From the NCBI RefSeq assembly GCF_006334915.2, contig NZ_VDMA02000027.1:56014-120013 (forward strand): a DNA stretch of 64,000 nucleotides. Direction: 5' to 3'. Both the position numbers and the translations under genes were made by a program. This DNA comes from Microbispora catharanthi (GTDB lineage Bacteria; Actinomycetota; Actinomycetes; Streptosporangiales; Streptosporangiaceae). The notes beneath the pieces were generated by a model, which had not been told where the DNA came from, ran no database searches, and was given only the letters and a program-made list of their open reading frames with translations. The stretch's first letter is position 1. The number at the start of each line of letters is the position of its first letter. Positions 33,761 through 44,512 of the stretch are shown piece after piece.

Positions 33761-34237
33761 TCAGGCGGAGCGACGGACGCTGCGGAAGTAGGCGTTCGCC
33801 ACCGGGCTGAACATGAGAGCCATCGCTCCCCACACCGCCGACAGGTGCAGCACCCGGCTGAAGGTGAAGGCGAGGGTCATGGCGTCGGCGCCGGCGAAGA
33901 ACTCGACGATCGAATGTCCGTCCATCAGCCACTGAACCGGCTCGACGACCAGCGATAACGTGCCGAAGACCCCCAAGGTCAACGCGAGGGCGACACGTGC
34001 CCGGCCTCGCCCCTGACGAAGGCGCACCGCCAGGAAGATCGCCGCGGCGAAGACCGCCAGCCGGAACCCGAGACCGCCCGCCAGGCCGGCCAAGGAGGCC
34101 GATCCGTCGGCGAGCATGCCGGCGACGGCCAAGGCGGACTCGAACACGCCGGCACCTACGGCGGTGAACCAGAGCGACGATGAGGTCTTGACGGAAGCGG
34201 GAACGGCAGGCGAGCCGACCAGGAGCTGCGCGGACAT
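33761..34237 (-). CDS. Four-TM hypothetical membrane protein
   Basis: A 158 aa integral membrane protein of unknown function. Four hydrophobic segments are seen (about 25-45, 50-72, 80-100 and 120-145; e.g. FRLAVFAAAIFLAVRLRQG and RVALALTLGVFGTLSLVVEP). GAAGAGG precedes ATG 34237. It lies downstream of the purL terminator and is probably expressed separately. Confidence 0.7.
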   Translation of the reverse strand: MSAQLLVGSPAVPASVKTSSSLWFTAVGAGVFESALAVAGMLADGSASLAGLAGGLGFRLAVFAAAIFLAVRLRQGRGRARVALALTLGVFGTLSLVVEPVQWLMDGHSIVEFFAGADAMTLAFTFSRVLHLSAVWGAMALMFSPVANAYFRSVRRSA

Positions 34238-34404
34238 GGCGACCTCTTCGAAAAGCGAGCGATGAGCGATACGCGATTAGTCTCCATCGCGAGGGCGTGC
34301 TCGATCATGCCCGCGCTCCCCCCAGCCGAAGGTAGGGAAGGCCCTACCGCGCCCCTATCCGCTTCACGGGCGGCGCGACGTGCTCTACGGCGACCGTGAC
34401 AGGC

Positions 34405-34448
34405 GAAGGCCCTTCCGGACGACGGACGATCCGTCCGGAAGGGCCTTC
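34405..34448. terminator. Strong 16-bp terminator after purL
   Basis: GAAGGCCCTTCCGGAC (34405-34420) pairs perfectly with GTCCGGAAGGGCCTTC (34433-34448) over a 12-nt loop, 12 bp after the purL stop. Its core is the same as that of the hairpin at 26648-26685. Confidence 0.88.
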
Positions 34449-34460
34449 ACTCGATCAGAA

Positions 34461-36712
<2,252 letters not shown>

Positions 36713-36716
<4 letters not shown>

Positions 36717-37396
36717 GCGTTCACCAGTCTCTTCAGGATGGAGGTGAAGAAGTGGCGGCCGTCCACGCTCGGCGCGCCGGTCAGGTCCTCGACCGCGTGC
36801 TCCGGGTGGGGCATGAGGCCGACGATGTTCCCGGCCTCGTTGGTGATCCCGGCGATGTCGTTCAGGGAGCCGTTCGGGTTGCCGCCCGCGTAGCGGAAGA
36901 CCACCCGGCCCTCGCCCTCCAGCGCCGCCAGCGTGGCCGCGTCGGCCACGTAACGGCCCTCGCCGTGCTTGATCGGCAGCACGATCTCCTGGCCGTCCGC
37001 GAAGTCCGCCGTCCACGCCGTACGCGTGCTCTCCACGCGGATGCGCTGGTCGCGGCAGATGTAGTGGAGACCCTCGTTGCGGGTCAGCGCGCCCGGCAGC
37101 AGGTGCGCCTCGCAGAGGATCTGGAAGCCGTTGCAGGTGCCGAGCACGGGCAGCCCTGCCTGGGCGGCCGGGATCAGCTCGGTCATGAGAGGGGAGAACC
37201 GGGAGATCGCCCCGCAGCGAAGATAGTCGCCGTAGGAGAACCCGCCGGGCAGGAAGACGGCGTCGACTCCCTTGAGGTCGTGATCGGCGTGCCACAGGGG
37301 CACCGCCTCCGCTCCGGCCAGCCGTACGGCTCGCGCGGCGTCCTGGTCGTCGAGTGTTCCGGGGAAGGTGACGACGCCCACCCGGGCAGCGCTCAT
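36713..37396 (-). CDS. purQ: FGAM synthase glutaminase PurQ
   Basis: A 227 aa class I glutamine amidotransferase that supplies ammonia to PurL. The catalytic Cys88 is in VLGTCNGFQIL, with His197 and Glu199 in LMPHPEHAVED. VGVVTFPGTLDDQDAARA at the start and LPGGFSYGDYLRCGAI complete the pattern. GGAGGGA about 10 nt before ATG 37396 supports the start. It overlaps purL by four bases. Unlike the common purS-purQ-purL order, an ATPase gene stands between purS and purQ; the hairpins after that ATPase gene imply that purQL has its own promoter in the 183-bp gap. Confidence 0.98.
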
Positions 37397-37535
37397 GACA
37401 GTTTTCCCTCCAAGGGTCCCCGCCAAGGCGGACGCCACCGTCATCTGGCCGGACGGCGGTCTGTGGCGGTACACCTCAGGGTATCGGAGCCGCCAAATCG
37501 ACTCCCCCTGCGGAGGCCTACTTCCGATCACTCGT

Positions 37536-37591
37536 CGCGCCGGGCTCGGGGAGCCCGGCGCGGTGGGGAGCCGGGGTCCTCAGACCCCGGC
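37536..37591 (-). terminator. Double hairpin after the ATPase gene
   Basis: CGCGCCGGGCTC (37536-37547) pairs with GAGCCCGGCGCG (37551-37562) around GGG. A second stem, GCCGGGGTC with GACCCCGGC (37570-37591), overlaps the ATPase stop codon. Both are perfect stems. Confidence 0.75.
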
Positions 37592-38029
37592 GAGATGACG
37601 GTCGAGAGTGAGGTGGTGGGCGATGGCGTCCTCGTCCCAGTCGAGTTCCTTGCTCAGGCGCACGGTCGTGCCGCGCCCGGGCGTGATGTCGAACGAGAGA
37701 TCGTCAACGACGGCGCGCATGATCAGGATGCCCCGGCCGTTCTCGGTCTCCGCCGACGGATACTGGCGGGGAATCATGTGCAGCCCCTCGCCTTCGTCGG
37801 CGACGCGCAACTCGCAGCGGCCGTTGCCTATGGTGGCCATGACCTCGTAGCGGTTGGCGGGACCACCGTGCCGCACCGCGTTGGCGCACGCTTCGGACGT
37901 GGCCAGGAGTATGTCGGACACGCACTCTTCGGTCACCCCGAGAGACCGCAGCGCGTCTCCCACCACTCGGCGGACCATCGGGATGCCGATCGCGTCCCGT
38001 GGCATCGCCAGTGAGAACTCAATATCCAC
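37580..38029 (-). CDS. Anti-sigma-factor-type ATP-binding protein
   Basis: A 149 aa single-domain protein of the RsbW/SpoIIAB-like HATPase_c_2 class. The N-box is LATSEACANAVRHGG (Asn50 would bind Mg-ATP), the G1 box is VADEGEGL and the G2 box NGRGILIMRAVVDDLSF. Family members are serine kinases that sequester a sigma factor and phosphorylate an anti-anti-sigma partner. No sigma or STAS-domain gene is adjacent; many actinomycetes carry such orphan proteins. GTG 38029 has GGGGAGGGG upstream. It sits between purS and purQ with 174- and 183-bp gaps. Confidence 0.88.
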   Translation of the reverse strand: MDIEFSLAMPRDAIGIPMVRRVVGDALRSLGVTEECVSDILLATSEACANAVRHGGPANRYEVMATIGNGRCELRVADEGEGLHMIPRQYPSAETENGRGILIMRAVVDDLSFDITPGRGTTVRLSKELDWDEDAIAHHLTLDRHLAGV

Positions 38030-38203
38030 CGGACCCCTCCCCGGTGTCGAAGGTCACCAAGGAAGGCTTCCCCGATGAATCAGGGCTAACCGCAAAATCA
38101 CGTCCCCGTTATTCAGGACGCACTGGATAGGTGGGTTCGAGACGGACCGATGCCCGATTAGGGGTGGACAAGCTGCGGGAACAGTGGTGTGAAATGCGTC
38201 ACT

Positions 38204-38449
38204 TCACCCCTCGACGTGGATCGTGAAGTCCTCGATGACCGTGTTCGCGAGCAGGGTTTCGGCCATCTTTCGGACATCCGAAAGCGCGGCCTCGTCGGCC
38301 GGGCCGTCCAGCTCCAACTCGAACCGCTTGCCCTGCCGCACCCCGGAGACCCCGGAGAAGCCGAGTCGCGGCAGCGCCCGGGCGATCGCCTGGCCCTGCG
38401 GGTCGAGGATCTCCGGCTTGAGCATGACGTCGACGATGACGCGCGCCAC
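38204..38449 (-). CDS. purS: FGAM synthase subunit PurS
   Basis: An 81 aa small subunit that bridges PurL and PurQ. The whole protein matches the family: ARVIVDVMLKPEILDPQGQA, LGFSGVSGVRQGKRFELEL and AETLLANTVIEDFTIHVEG. GTG 38449 has GGAGGAA upstream. A TAGGCT hexamer on the minus strand at 38523-38528 could be the -10 of its promoter, giving a leader of about 70 nt. Confidence 0.97.
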   Translation of the reverse strand: MARVIVDVMLKPEILDPQGQAIARALPRLGFSGVSGVRQGKRFELELDGPADEAALSDVRKMAETLLANTVIEDFTIHVEG

Positions 38450-38916
38450 GATGTTCCTCCAATTCGAATGAGGGCCCGCCGAATTCGGGGAGGTCCGCCC
38501 GTTCGGAGGTCCGTTTGGGTCAAGCCTAGTGCCGCCTCGTCGGCTCGTCCCCGACGGGCCGCGACGCCGCGCCGGGCGCCCACGGCGGGGCACGCCGGCC
38601 GACGTCGTCGTCCTGGACCACGACCTCGACCGCCTCGGCGTGGCCGAACCGGCGGGGGTGGACGCGTGGCCGACGATGCCGGGCGGGCGGGTGGTCCACC
38701 GCTCCTGAGACGTGGCGCCGGGGTGTGGCGTCCCACAGTCCGGGAATCGGAGAAGTGTGGACGGGCGGGCGGGGCCTTGCGCTGAGGGGTGTGAGTTCTG
38801 CCACGATGTCCACATATGCGCCCGGTCGCCCACCCCAGCGGCCGTACGCCCGACGACCCGGCCTTCCTGCGGGGGTGACCCCACCCGCGGGGGCCCGAGA
38901 CGCACAGGAGTGGCAC
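38450..38916. other. Divergent control region between purS and the E1 alpha gene
   Basis: 467 bp without a convincing gene. Near purS there are two direct copies of GGAGGTCCG (38489-38497 and 38505-38513), a CCGAATTCGG palindrome beside the first, and the minus-strand TAGGCT at 38523-38528. The part near the E1 alpha gene is open in its frame back to 38725 but looks non-coding. No riboswitch recognised. Confidence 0.5.
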
Positions 38917-40008
38917 GTGACAGCCGACGCCCCTCGTGGTGTACACGCACCCCCGGAGCTCGTCCAACTGCTCACCCCGGAGGGGGAGCGGGTCGAGCAT
39001 CCCGACTACGACATCGAGCTGACCGCGGAGGAGGTCCGCTCCCTCTACCGTGACCTGGTCCTCGTCCGCCGCGTCGACCTGGAGGCCGTCGCGCTCCAGC
39101 GGCAGGGCGAGCTCGGCATCTGGGCGTCCCTGCTCGGGCAGGAGGCGGCCCAGATCGGCTCCGGCCGGGCGCTCACGGACGCCGACATGGCCTTCCCCAC
39201 CTACCGGGAGCACGGTGTGGCCTGGTGCCGCGACGTCGACCCGGTCAAGCTGCTCGGCCTCTTCCGCGGCGTCAGCAACGGCGGGTGGGACCCGGCCGAG
39301 CACAACTTCCACCTCTACACGATCGTCATCGGCTCCCAGGCCCTGCACGCGGTCGGCTACGCCATGGGCATCCAGCGCGACGGCGCCGAGGCGGCCACGA
39401 TCGTCTACTTCGGCGACGGCGCGACCTCCCAGGGCGACGTGAACGAGTCCTTCATCTGGGCCTCGGTGTTCAACGCCCCCATCGTGTTCTTCTGCCAGAA
39501 CAACCAGTGGGCCATCTCCGAGCCGCTGGAGAAGCAGTCGAAGATCCCGCTCTACAAGAGGGCCTCCGGCTTCGGCTTCCCCGGGATCCGCGTGGACGGC
39601 AACGACGTGTTCGCCTGCCTCGCCGTGACCCGCCGCGCGCTGCAGAACGCCCGCGACGGGCAGGGGCCGACGCTGATCGAGGCGTTCACCTACCGCATGG
39701 GCGCGCACACCACCTCCGACGACCCCACCCGCTACCGCCTCGCCGACGAGCTGGAGGCGTGGAAGCTGAAGGACCCCATCGAGCGGGTCAAGGCGTACCT
39801 GTTCAAGAACCAGCTCGCCGACCAGGAGTTCTTCGAGAAGATCGACGCCGAGGCCGACGCGCTCGGCAAGGACGTGCGAAGCCGGTGCCTGGCGCTGCCC
39901 GACCCGCCACCCCGGGCTATCTTTGATCACGTGTACGCCGGCGCCCACGCACTCCTCGACGAGGAACGCGAGCAGTACCTGACCTACCTGGCGGGGTTCG
40001 AACGATGA
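38917..40008 (+). CDS. 2-Oxoacid dehydrogenase E1 alpha subunit
   Basis: A 363 aa thiamine-diphosphate enzyme, the alpha half of an alpha2beta2 E1. It decarboxylates pyruvate or a branched-chain 2-oxo acid. The ThDP/Mg motif is GDG at 166-168 ... NN at 195-196 (VYFGDGATSQGDVNESFIWA; FFCQNNQWAIS). The regulatory-loop region YRMGAHTTSDDPTRYR is conserved. GTG 38917 has CAGGAG 6 nt upstream; an upstream extension in frame looks unconserved. It overlaps the E1 beta start by four bases. The substrate (pyruvate or branched-chain) is not decided by the sequence I can see. Confidence 0.93.
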   Translation: MTADAPRGVHAPPELVQLLTPEGERVEHPDYDIELTAEEVRSLYRDLVLVRRVDLEAVALQRQGELGIWASLLGQEAAQIGSGRALTDADMAFPTYREHGVAWCRDVDPVKLLGLFRGVSNGGWDPAEHNFHLYTIVIGSQALHAVGYAMGIQRDGAEAATIVYFGDGATSQGDVNESFIWASVFNAPIVFFCQNNQWAISEPLEKQSKIPLYKRASGFGFPGIRVDGNDVFACLAVTRRALQNARDGQGPTLIEAFTYRMGAHTTSDDPTRYRLADELEAWKLKDPIERVKAYLFKNQLADQEFFEKIDAEADALGKDVRSRCLALPDPPPRAIFDHVYAGAHALLDEEREQYLTYLAGFER

Positions 40009-40979
40009 CCACACTCACTCTCGCCAAGGCGTTGAACGAGGGCCTGCGCCGCTCGATGGAGGACGACCCCAAGGTGCTCGTGATGGGAGAGGACGTCGGC
40101 AAGCTCGGCGGCGTCTTCCGTGTCACCGACGGCCTGCAGAAGGATTTCGGCGAGGACCGCGTGATCGACACGCCGCTCGCCGAGTCGGGCATCATCGGGA
40201 CGGCGATCGGCCTGGCCCTGCGCGGCTACCGGCCGGTCTGCGAGATCCAGTTCGACGGGTTCGTGTTCCCGGCCGCCGACCAGATCATCACCCAGCTGGC
40301 CAAGATGCCGCTGCGGTCGCTCGGCACACTCAAACTGCCGGTCGTCGTACGCATCCCCTGCGGCGGCGGCATCGGGGCGGTCGAGCACCACTCGGAGTCG
40401 CCCGAGGCGTACTTCACCCACACGGCGGGCCTGCGCGTGGTCGCGTGCTCCAACCCGGCGGACGCGTACACGATGATCCAGGACGCCGTCCGCTGCGACG
40501 ACCCGATCATCTTCTTCGAGCCCAAGCGCCGTTACTGGGACAAGGCCGACGTCGACCTCGCCGCCCCCGGCCTGCCGCTCGACCGCGCCCGCACCGTACG
40601 GCAGGGCCGCGACATCACGCTGATCGCGTACGGGCCGATGGTGAAGACCTGCCTGGAGGCCGCCGCGGCGGCGGAGGAGGACGGGCGGGACATCGAGGTC
40701 ATCGACCTGCGCTCGCTCAACCCTCTCGACGTGGATGTCCTGACCGAGTCCGTGACGCGGACCGGCCGGTGTGTCGTCGCCCACGAGGCCCCCGTCTTCA
40801 CCGGCTTCGGGGCCGAGCTGGCGGCGCGCATCACCGAGCGCTGCTTCTACAGCCTGGAGGCGCCCGTGCTGCGGGTCGGCGGGTTCTCCACGCCCTACCC
40901 GCCGTCGCGGCTGGAGGACCACTACCTGCCCGACCTGGACCGCGTGCTCGACGCCGTGGACCGCTCGTTCGCGTACTGA
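40005..40979 (+). CDS. 2-Oxoacid dehydrogenase E1 beta subunit
   Basis: A 324 aa partner of E1 alpha. Characteristic parts are VLVMGEDVGKLGGVFRVTDG, DTPLAESGIIGTAIGLALRG, CEIQFDGFVFPAADQIITQL, PCGGGIGAVEHHSESPEAYF and the C-terminal transketolase domain (DIEVIDLRSLNPLDVDVL; VVAHEAPVFTGFGAELAA). It overlaps E1 alpha and lies 16 bp before the E2 gene, so the three form one operon. Confidence 0.95.
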   Translation: MTTLTLAKALNEGLRRSMEDDPKVLVMGEDVGKLGGVFRVTDGLQKDFGEDRVIDTPLAESGIIGTAIGLALRGYRPVCEIQFDGFVFPAADQIITQLAKMPLRSLGTLKLPVVVRIPCGGGIGAVEHHSESPEAYFTHTAGLRVVACSNPADAYTMIQDAVRCDDPIIFFEPKRRYWDKADVDLAAPGLPLDRARTVRQGRDITLIAYGPMVKTCLEAAAAAEEDGRDIEVIDLRSLNPLDVDVLTESVTRTGRCVVAHEAPVFTGFGAELAARITERCFYSLEAPVLRVGGFSTPYPPSRLEDHYLPDLDRVLDAVDRSFAY

Positions 40980-40995
40980 GGGGGAGGGACTTCTC

Positions 40996-42432
40996 ATGCT
41001 CCGTGAGTTCAGACTCCCCGACGTGGGCGAGGGGCTGACCGAGGCCGAGATCGTCAAGTGGCACGTCGCCCCGGGCGACTCGGTGAAGATCAACCAGACG
41101 ATCGTGGAGATCGAGACGGCCAAGGCCGTCGTCGAACTGCCGTGCCCCTACGAGGGCACCGTCTCCGCCCTGATGGTCGGCGAGGGCCAGACCGTCGACG
41201 TCGGCGCCCCGATCATCTCGGTCGACGACGGCGAGGGCGGTGACGGCGCCGGCGCGGGCCGGGAGGCGCTGGCGGACGACATGGTGCCGGACGCGCGGAA
41301 CGGCGCTCCGGCGAAGGAGGAGCGCCAGCCGGTGCTGGTCGGGTACGGCGTCAAGACGAGTGCCACCCGCCGCCGCCCCCGCAAACCGGCCGCGTCCGCT
41401 CCGCCGGTTGCGCCGGTTCCGCCCGCCCGGACCGCCGCGCCCCCGCCGGTCACTCCCGTTCCGGCCACTCCTGCCCCGGTCGTCGCGGCCCCGGCCGGTG
41501 CGGCGGGGGGTGTTGATGGGGCGGCGAGTGTTGACGTAGCGCGGGGCGACGGCTCCGCGTCCGCACGGGCACGCGTCCTGGCCAAGCCGCCGGTCCGCAA
41601 GCTCGCCAAGGACCTCGGCGTCGACCTGACGACCCTCATGGGCACCGGCCCCCAGGGATCGATCACCCGGGCGGACGTGGAGGCCGCGGTGGCGGCGCCC
41701 GCCCCCGTTCCGGCCGCCGCGCGGCGGGAGGCCGGGGCGCGGGAGGAGCGCATCCCGGTCAGGGGGGTCAGGAAGGCGACCGCGCAGGCGATGGTGGCCA
41801 GCGCGTTCTCGGCCCCGCACGTGACCGAGTGGCTGCAGGTCGACGTGACCGAGACCATGGAGGCGGTCCGGCGGCTGCGTACGCTGCCCGAGTTCGCCGA
41901 GGTCAAGGTCTCCCCGTTGCTCCTTGTGGCGAAGGCCCTGATCACCGCGGTGAGACGGCACCCGATGGTCAACGCCACGTGGACCGGCGAGGAGATCGTG
42001 GTCAAGCACTACGTGAACCTCGGCATCGCCGCCGCCACCGATCGCGGGCTGATCGTGCCGAACGTCAAGGACGCCGACGCGATGGCGCTGCCCGAGCTCG
42101 CCCGGGCGCTGGGCGAGCTCACCGAGCGGGCGCGGGCCGGGAAGTGCCAGCCCGCCGAGCTGAGCGGCGGCACGATCACGATCACCAACGTGGGCGTCTT
42201 CGGCGTCGACGCCGGCACGCCGATCCTCAATCCCGGGGAGGTGGCGATCCTCGCCGTGGGCCAGATCAGGGACATGCCCTGGGTGGTCGACGGGCAGCTG
42301 GCGGTCCGCAAGGTCACCACGCTGGCGCTGTCGTTCGACCACCGCGTGGTCGACGGCGAGCTCGGCTCGTACGTCCTGCGCGACGTCGGCGCCATGCTGG
42401 AGGACCCCCTCCGCATGCTTGCCTGGAGCTGA
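40996..42432 (+). CDS. Dihydrolipoamide acyltransferase E2
   Basis: A 478 aa core subunit that moves the acyl group from E1 to CoA. One lipoyl domain covers 1-78, with Lys43 in EIETAKAVVELPCP as lipoylation site. A Pro/Ala-rich flexible linker is at about 120-185, the E1/E3-binding domain at 190-235 (ARVLAKPPVRKLAKDLGVDL) and the catalytic domain from 250, with the catalytic His in SFDHRVVDGELG. GGGGAGGGA precedes ATG 40996. No E3 (lipoamide dehydrogenase) gene is in the window, so it must be supplied from elsewhere. Confidence 0.95.
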   Translation: MLREFRLPDVGEGLTEAEIVKWHVAPGDSVKINQTIVEIETAKAVVELPCPYEGTVSALMVGEGQTVDVGAPIISVDDGEGGDGAGAGREALADDMVPDARNGAPAKEERQPVLVGYGVKTSATRRRPRKPAASAPPVAPVPPARTAAPPPVTPVPATPAPVVAAPAGAAGGVDGAASVDVARGDGSASARARVLAKPPVRKLAKDLGVDLTTLMGTGPQGSITRADVEAAVAAPAPVPAAARREAGAREERIPVRGVRKATAQAMVASAFSAPHVTEWLQVDVTETMEAVRRLRTLPEFAEVKVSPLLLVAKALITAVRRHPMVNATWTGEEIVVKHYVNLGIAAATDRGLIVPNVKDADAMALPELARALGELTERARAGKCQPAELSGGTITITNVGVFGVDAGTPILNPGEVAILAVGQIRDMPWVVDGQLAVRKVTTLALSFDHRVVDGELGSYVLRDVGAMLEDPLRMLAWS

Positions 42433-42448
42433 GCGGGGACCACTCAAG

Positions 42449-42465
42449 TCGGATGCAAGATCCGA
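42449..42465. promoter_or_regulatory. TCGGAT inverted repeat before the ATP-grasp gene
   Basis: TCGGAT-N5-ATCCGA, with a third half-site (TCGGAT) near 42483 just before the promoter. It may be an operator, or a weak end for the E2 transcript. Confidence 0.4.
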
Positions 42466-42491
42466 ACCAGTGAGGCTCAAGATCGGATTCC

Positions 42492-42497
42492 TACCGT
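42492..42497 (+). promoter_or_regulatory. Candidate -10 of a leaderless promoter
   Basis: TACCGT ends 6 nt before GTG 42504, and no Shine-Dalgarno is present. It would start the ATP-grasp transcript at or next to the start codon. Confidence 0.45.
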
Positions 42498-42503
42498 TCG
42501 CTT

Positions 42504-43430
42504 GTGATCCTCATACTGAGCGACCGGCAGGACACGACCGTGCGCCGTGTCCTCCCGAAGATCGAGCGCCTGGGTGTCCCCGTGACCTGGTGGGACAGCG
42601 GTGAGTTTCCCGCCAGGTCACGGGTGACCGCGGCCCTCGCCGACGGTTCGCGCCGGCTGACGCTGGACACCGGCGCCCAGGTGGTCGATCTCGCCACGGT
42701 CACCGCCGTGTGGAACCTGCGCCCCAACCGATCGGTGGCCGCGGCGAACGTGTCGGACCCGACCCACCGGGCGCACGTCGAGTGGCAGTCCCGTTTCCAC
42801 CTCGACGGTGTGTGGGAACTCGTGCGGGCCCGCTGGCTGCCGTGCCCGCACCCCGTCACCGGCCGGACGCGCAACCGTCTCGTCCACACGGCCCTGGCCG
42901 CCGAGCTGGGCTTCGCGGTGCCTGAGACCGTGTACACGAACGATCCGGCGGAGCTGGTCCCGGCGTACGAGCGCGCCGGAGGCAGACTGCTGGTGAACCT
43001 GCTCGACCCCGAGGACCTGCGGGTCGACGGACAGGATCACCGGGTGCACACCACGCTGGTCCGCCGCCGGCACCTCGCCTCCCGTCACCGGTTGCAGCAC
43101 GAGCCGGTCATCCTGCAGCCCTGCCTGCCCCGGACCGTGGACCTGCGGGCGGTCGTCGTGGGCGACCGCGTGTTCGCCGTACGGGTGGGCGAGCGGCCGG
43201 GTGACGGGCCGGGCGACTTCGCCGTGCACCGCCTGCCGGAGGAGGTCGAGCGCCGGTGCGCGGCCCTGGCCGCCTCGCTCGGCCTGAGCTACGCGGTCGT
43301 GCATCTGGCACTGACCGGAAACGGCGAGCACGTCTTCCTGGAGATCGATCCGAACGGCGCGTGGGCGCCGGTGGAGGAGAGCACCGGACTGCCGGTCAGC
43401 GACGCCATCGCCGCCTGGCTGGCGGCATGA
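42504..43430 (+). CDS. ATP-grasp peptide maturase (MvdD/TgmB type)
   Basis: A 308 aa protein. The N-terminal pre-ATP-grasp domain is of the MvdD kind (ILILSDRQDTTVRRVLPKIE; DLATVTAVWNLRPNRS). The ATP-grasp core follows: RTRNRLVHTALAAELGFAVP (lid/helix), HEPVILQPCLPRTVDLRAVV and the metal-binding end HVFLEIDPNGAWAPVEESTG (E, D, N ligands). In characterised relatives this enzyme forms omega-ester or omega-amide links in ribosomal peptides (graspetides). It overlaps the next gene by four bases. No precursor gene is adjacent. GTG 42504 seems to be leaderless. Confidence 0.88.
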   Translation: MILILSDRQDTTVRRVLPKIERLGVPVTWWDSGEFPARSRVTAALADGSRRLTLDTGAQVVDLATVTAVWNLRPNRSVAAANVSDPTHRAHVEWQSRFHLDGVWELVRARWLPCPHPVTGRTRNRLVHTALAAELGFAVPETVYTNDPAELVPAYERAGGRLLVNLLDPEDLRVDGQDHRVHTTLVRRRHLASRHRLQHEPVILQPCLPRTVDLRAVVVGDRVFAVRVGERPGDGPGDFAVHRLPEEVERRCAALAASLGLSYAVVHLALTGNGEHVFLEIDPNGAWAPVEESTGLPVSDAIAAWLAA

Positions 43431-44416
43431 CCGCGGTATCGGTGACGGCGTTCGCCGCGGTCCTCGCCGAAGCCGTCGAACTGCTGCGCGGCCTGCGCCG
43501 CCGCCCCACGGCCGTTCCCGAGGCCAGAAGCCTGGCCGCGGCGTGGGCGGCCACCCATCCGGAGGCGCGGGCCCAGCTCGTCGTCGGCATGCGTCCGGAC
43601 AGCCCGCTGGTCGACTACGACCTGCTCGTCGAACATCCGGAGGGTGGCACCGTGGCCCTTTCGGCCTCGCCGGACGACGGCGTGCCCTGGCCGGCCGAGC
43701 ACTCGGCCCACTGGGCCGCCGGATATCTGGTCACGGTCGACCGCGTGCGCCTGCGCGTCGCCGAGGCGCTCATGCTGCTGCCCAGGCGTCCGTACGGCGA
43801 TCGCGACGTCCACGACGAGATCGTCGAGCAGTGCCTGCTGATGAACGAGACGCTGGAGGACGGCGAGCCCCTCGACGACGCCGACATCCGGGCCGCCGCC
43901 GAGGAGTTCCGCACCGGCCACGGCCTGCGTGACCGCGCCTCCACGCTGGCCTGGCTGGCGGAGATGTCGCTGTCCGGCGAACAGTTCGAGGCGTTCATCG
44001 CCGGGATCGCGCGGCGGCGGCGCTTCCGGCGGCGCAAGGAGGCCGAGCTCGCACCGGGCCACTTCGCGGCCCACCGCTGCGACTTCGACCGCGTACGCGC
44101 GCTGTGGGTGACCGGCTCACAGCCGGTGAACGGCGAGTTGCTGCGCGGCGTGGGCGGCCTGGTGGGCTGCGGGGAGGCCGTGGTGACCGTCGGCGCGCGG
44201 TGGGCCAGGGACCTGCCCGCGCCCCTGCGCCACGCCGCGCACGACACGCTGGTCGGTCCCGTGGCGTACGGCGACGGCTATCTGACCGGGATCGTGCTGG
44301 AGCGCCGGGTGGGGAGGGACGACCCGGAGACACTGGCCGCGGCGGGCGAGACCGCCTTCGACGAGTGGCTCGCCGGCCGGCGCAGGCGGGCCTCCATCGA
44401 GTGGCACTGGCTGTGA
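43427..44416 (+). CDS. PpiC-related putative peptide-maturation protein
   Basis: A 329 aa protein. The N-terminal 110 residues include LVVGMRPDSPLVDYDLLVEH, a feature I associate with the putative peptide-maturation family (TIGR04500-like). The C-terminal 200 residues resemble a SurA/PpiC arrangement: a helical part (RDVHDEIVEQCLLMNETLED; LAEMSLSGEQFEAFIAGIAR, Arg-rich) and a rotamase-like end (HDTLVGPVAYGDGYLTGIVL, RRASIEWHWL). The family assignment is from memory and should be confirmed. Its start overlaps the ATP-grasp stop by four bases, so they are coupled and probably act on the same peptide or protein. It has no signal peptide. Confidence 0.8.
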   Translation: MTAVSVTAFAAVLAEAVELLRGLRRRPTAVPEARSLAAAWAATHPEARAQLVVGMRPDSPLVDYDLLVEHPEGGTVALSASPDDGVPWPAEHSAHWAAGYLVTVDRVRLRVAEALMLLPRRPYGDRDVHDEIVEQCLLMNETLEDGEPLDDADIRAAAEEFRTGHGLRDRASTLAWLAEMSLSGEQFEAFIAGIARRRRFRRRKEAELAPGHFAAHRCDFDRVRALWVTGSQPVNGELLRGVGGLVGCGEAVVTVGARWARDLPAPLRHAAHDTLVGPVAYGDGYLTGIVLERRVGRDDPETLAAAGETAFDEWLAGRRRRASIEWHWL

Positions 44417-44477
44417 GGACCTGGCTGAACGTGATCGGCGGCCGGGTGACGGGCATCGCCGGGCGGGTCGTCGCCGC

Positions 44478-44506
44478 GTCCCGGGGTCCGGAGAGGACCC
44501 CGGGAC
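44478..44506. terminator. Perfect 12-bp hairpin between convergent genes
   Basis: GTCCCGGGGTCC (44478-44489) pairs exactly with GGACCCCGGGAC (44495-44506) around GGAGA. It ends the ATP-grasp cassette and the convergent 135-aa gene. Confidence 0.85.
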
Positions 44507-44512
44507 ATCCCG

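Noticed and set aside
38120..38160. GGGTTCGAGACGGACC segment resembling a tRNA T-arm
   Set aside because: No acceptor stem, anticodon arm or D-arm can be folded around it.
38450..38916. Possible riboswitch before purS or the ThDP-enzyme operon
   Set aside because: No purine-, TPP- or lipoate-type conserved core could be recognised on either strand.
44278..44508. 76-codon minus-strand frame over the end of the PpiC-related gene, considered as precursor
   Set aside because: It lies antisense to conserved codons and covers the terminator; no leader-like sequence and no ribosome site.
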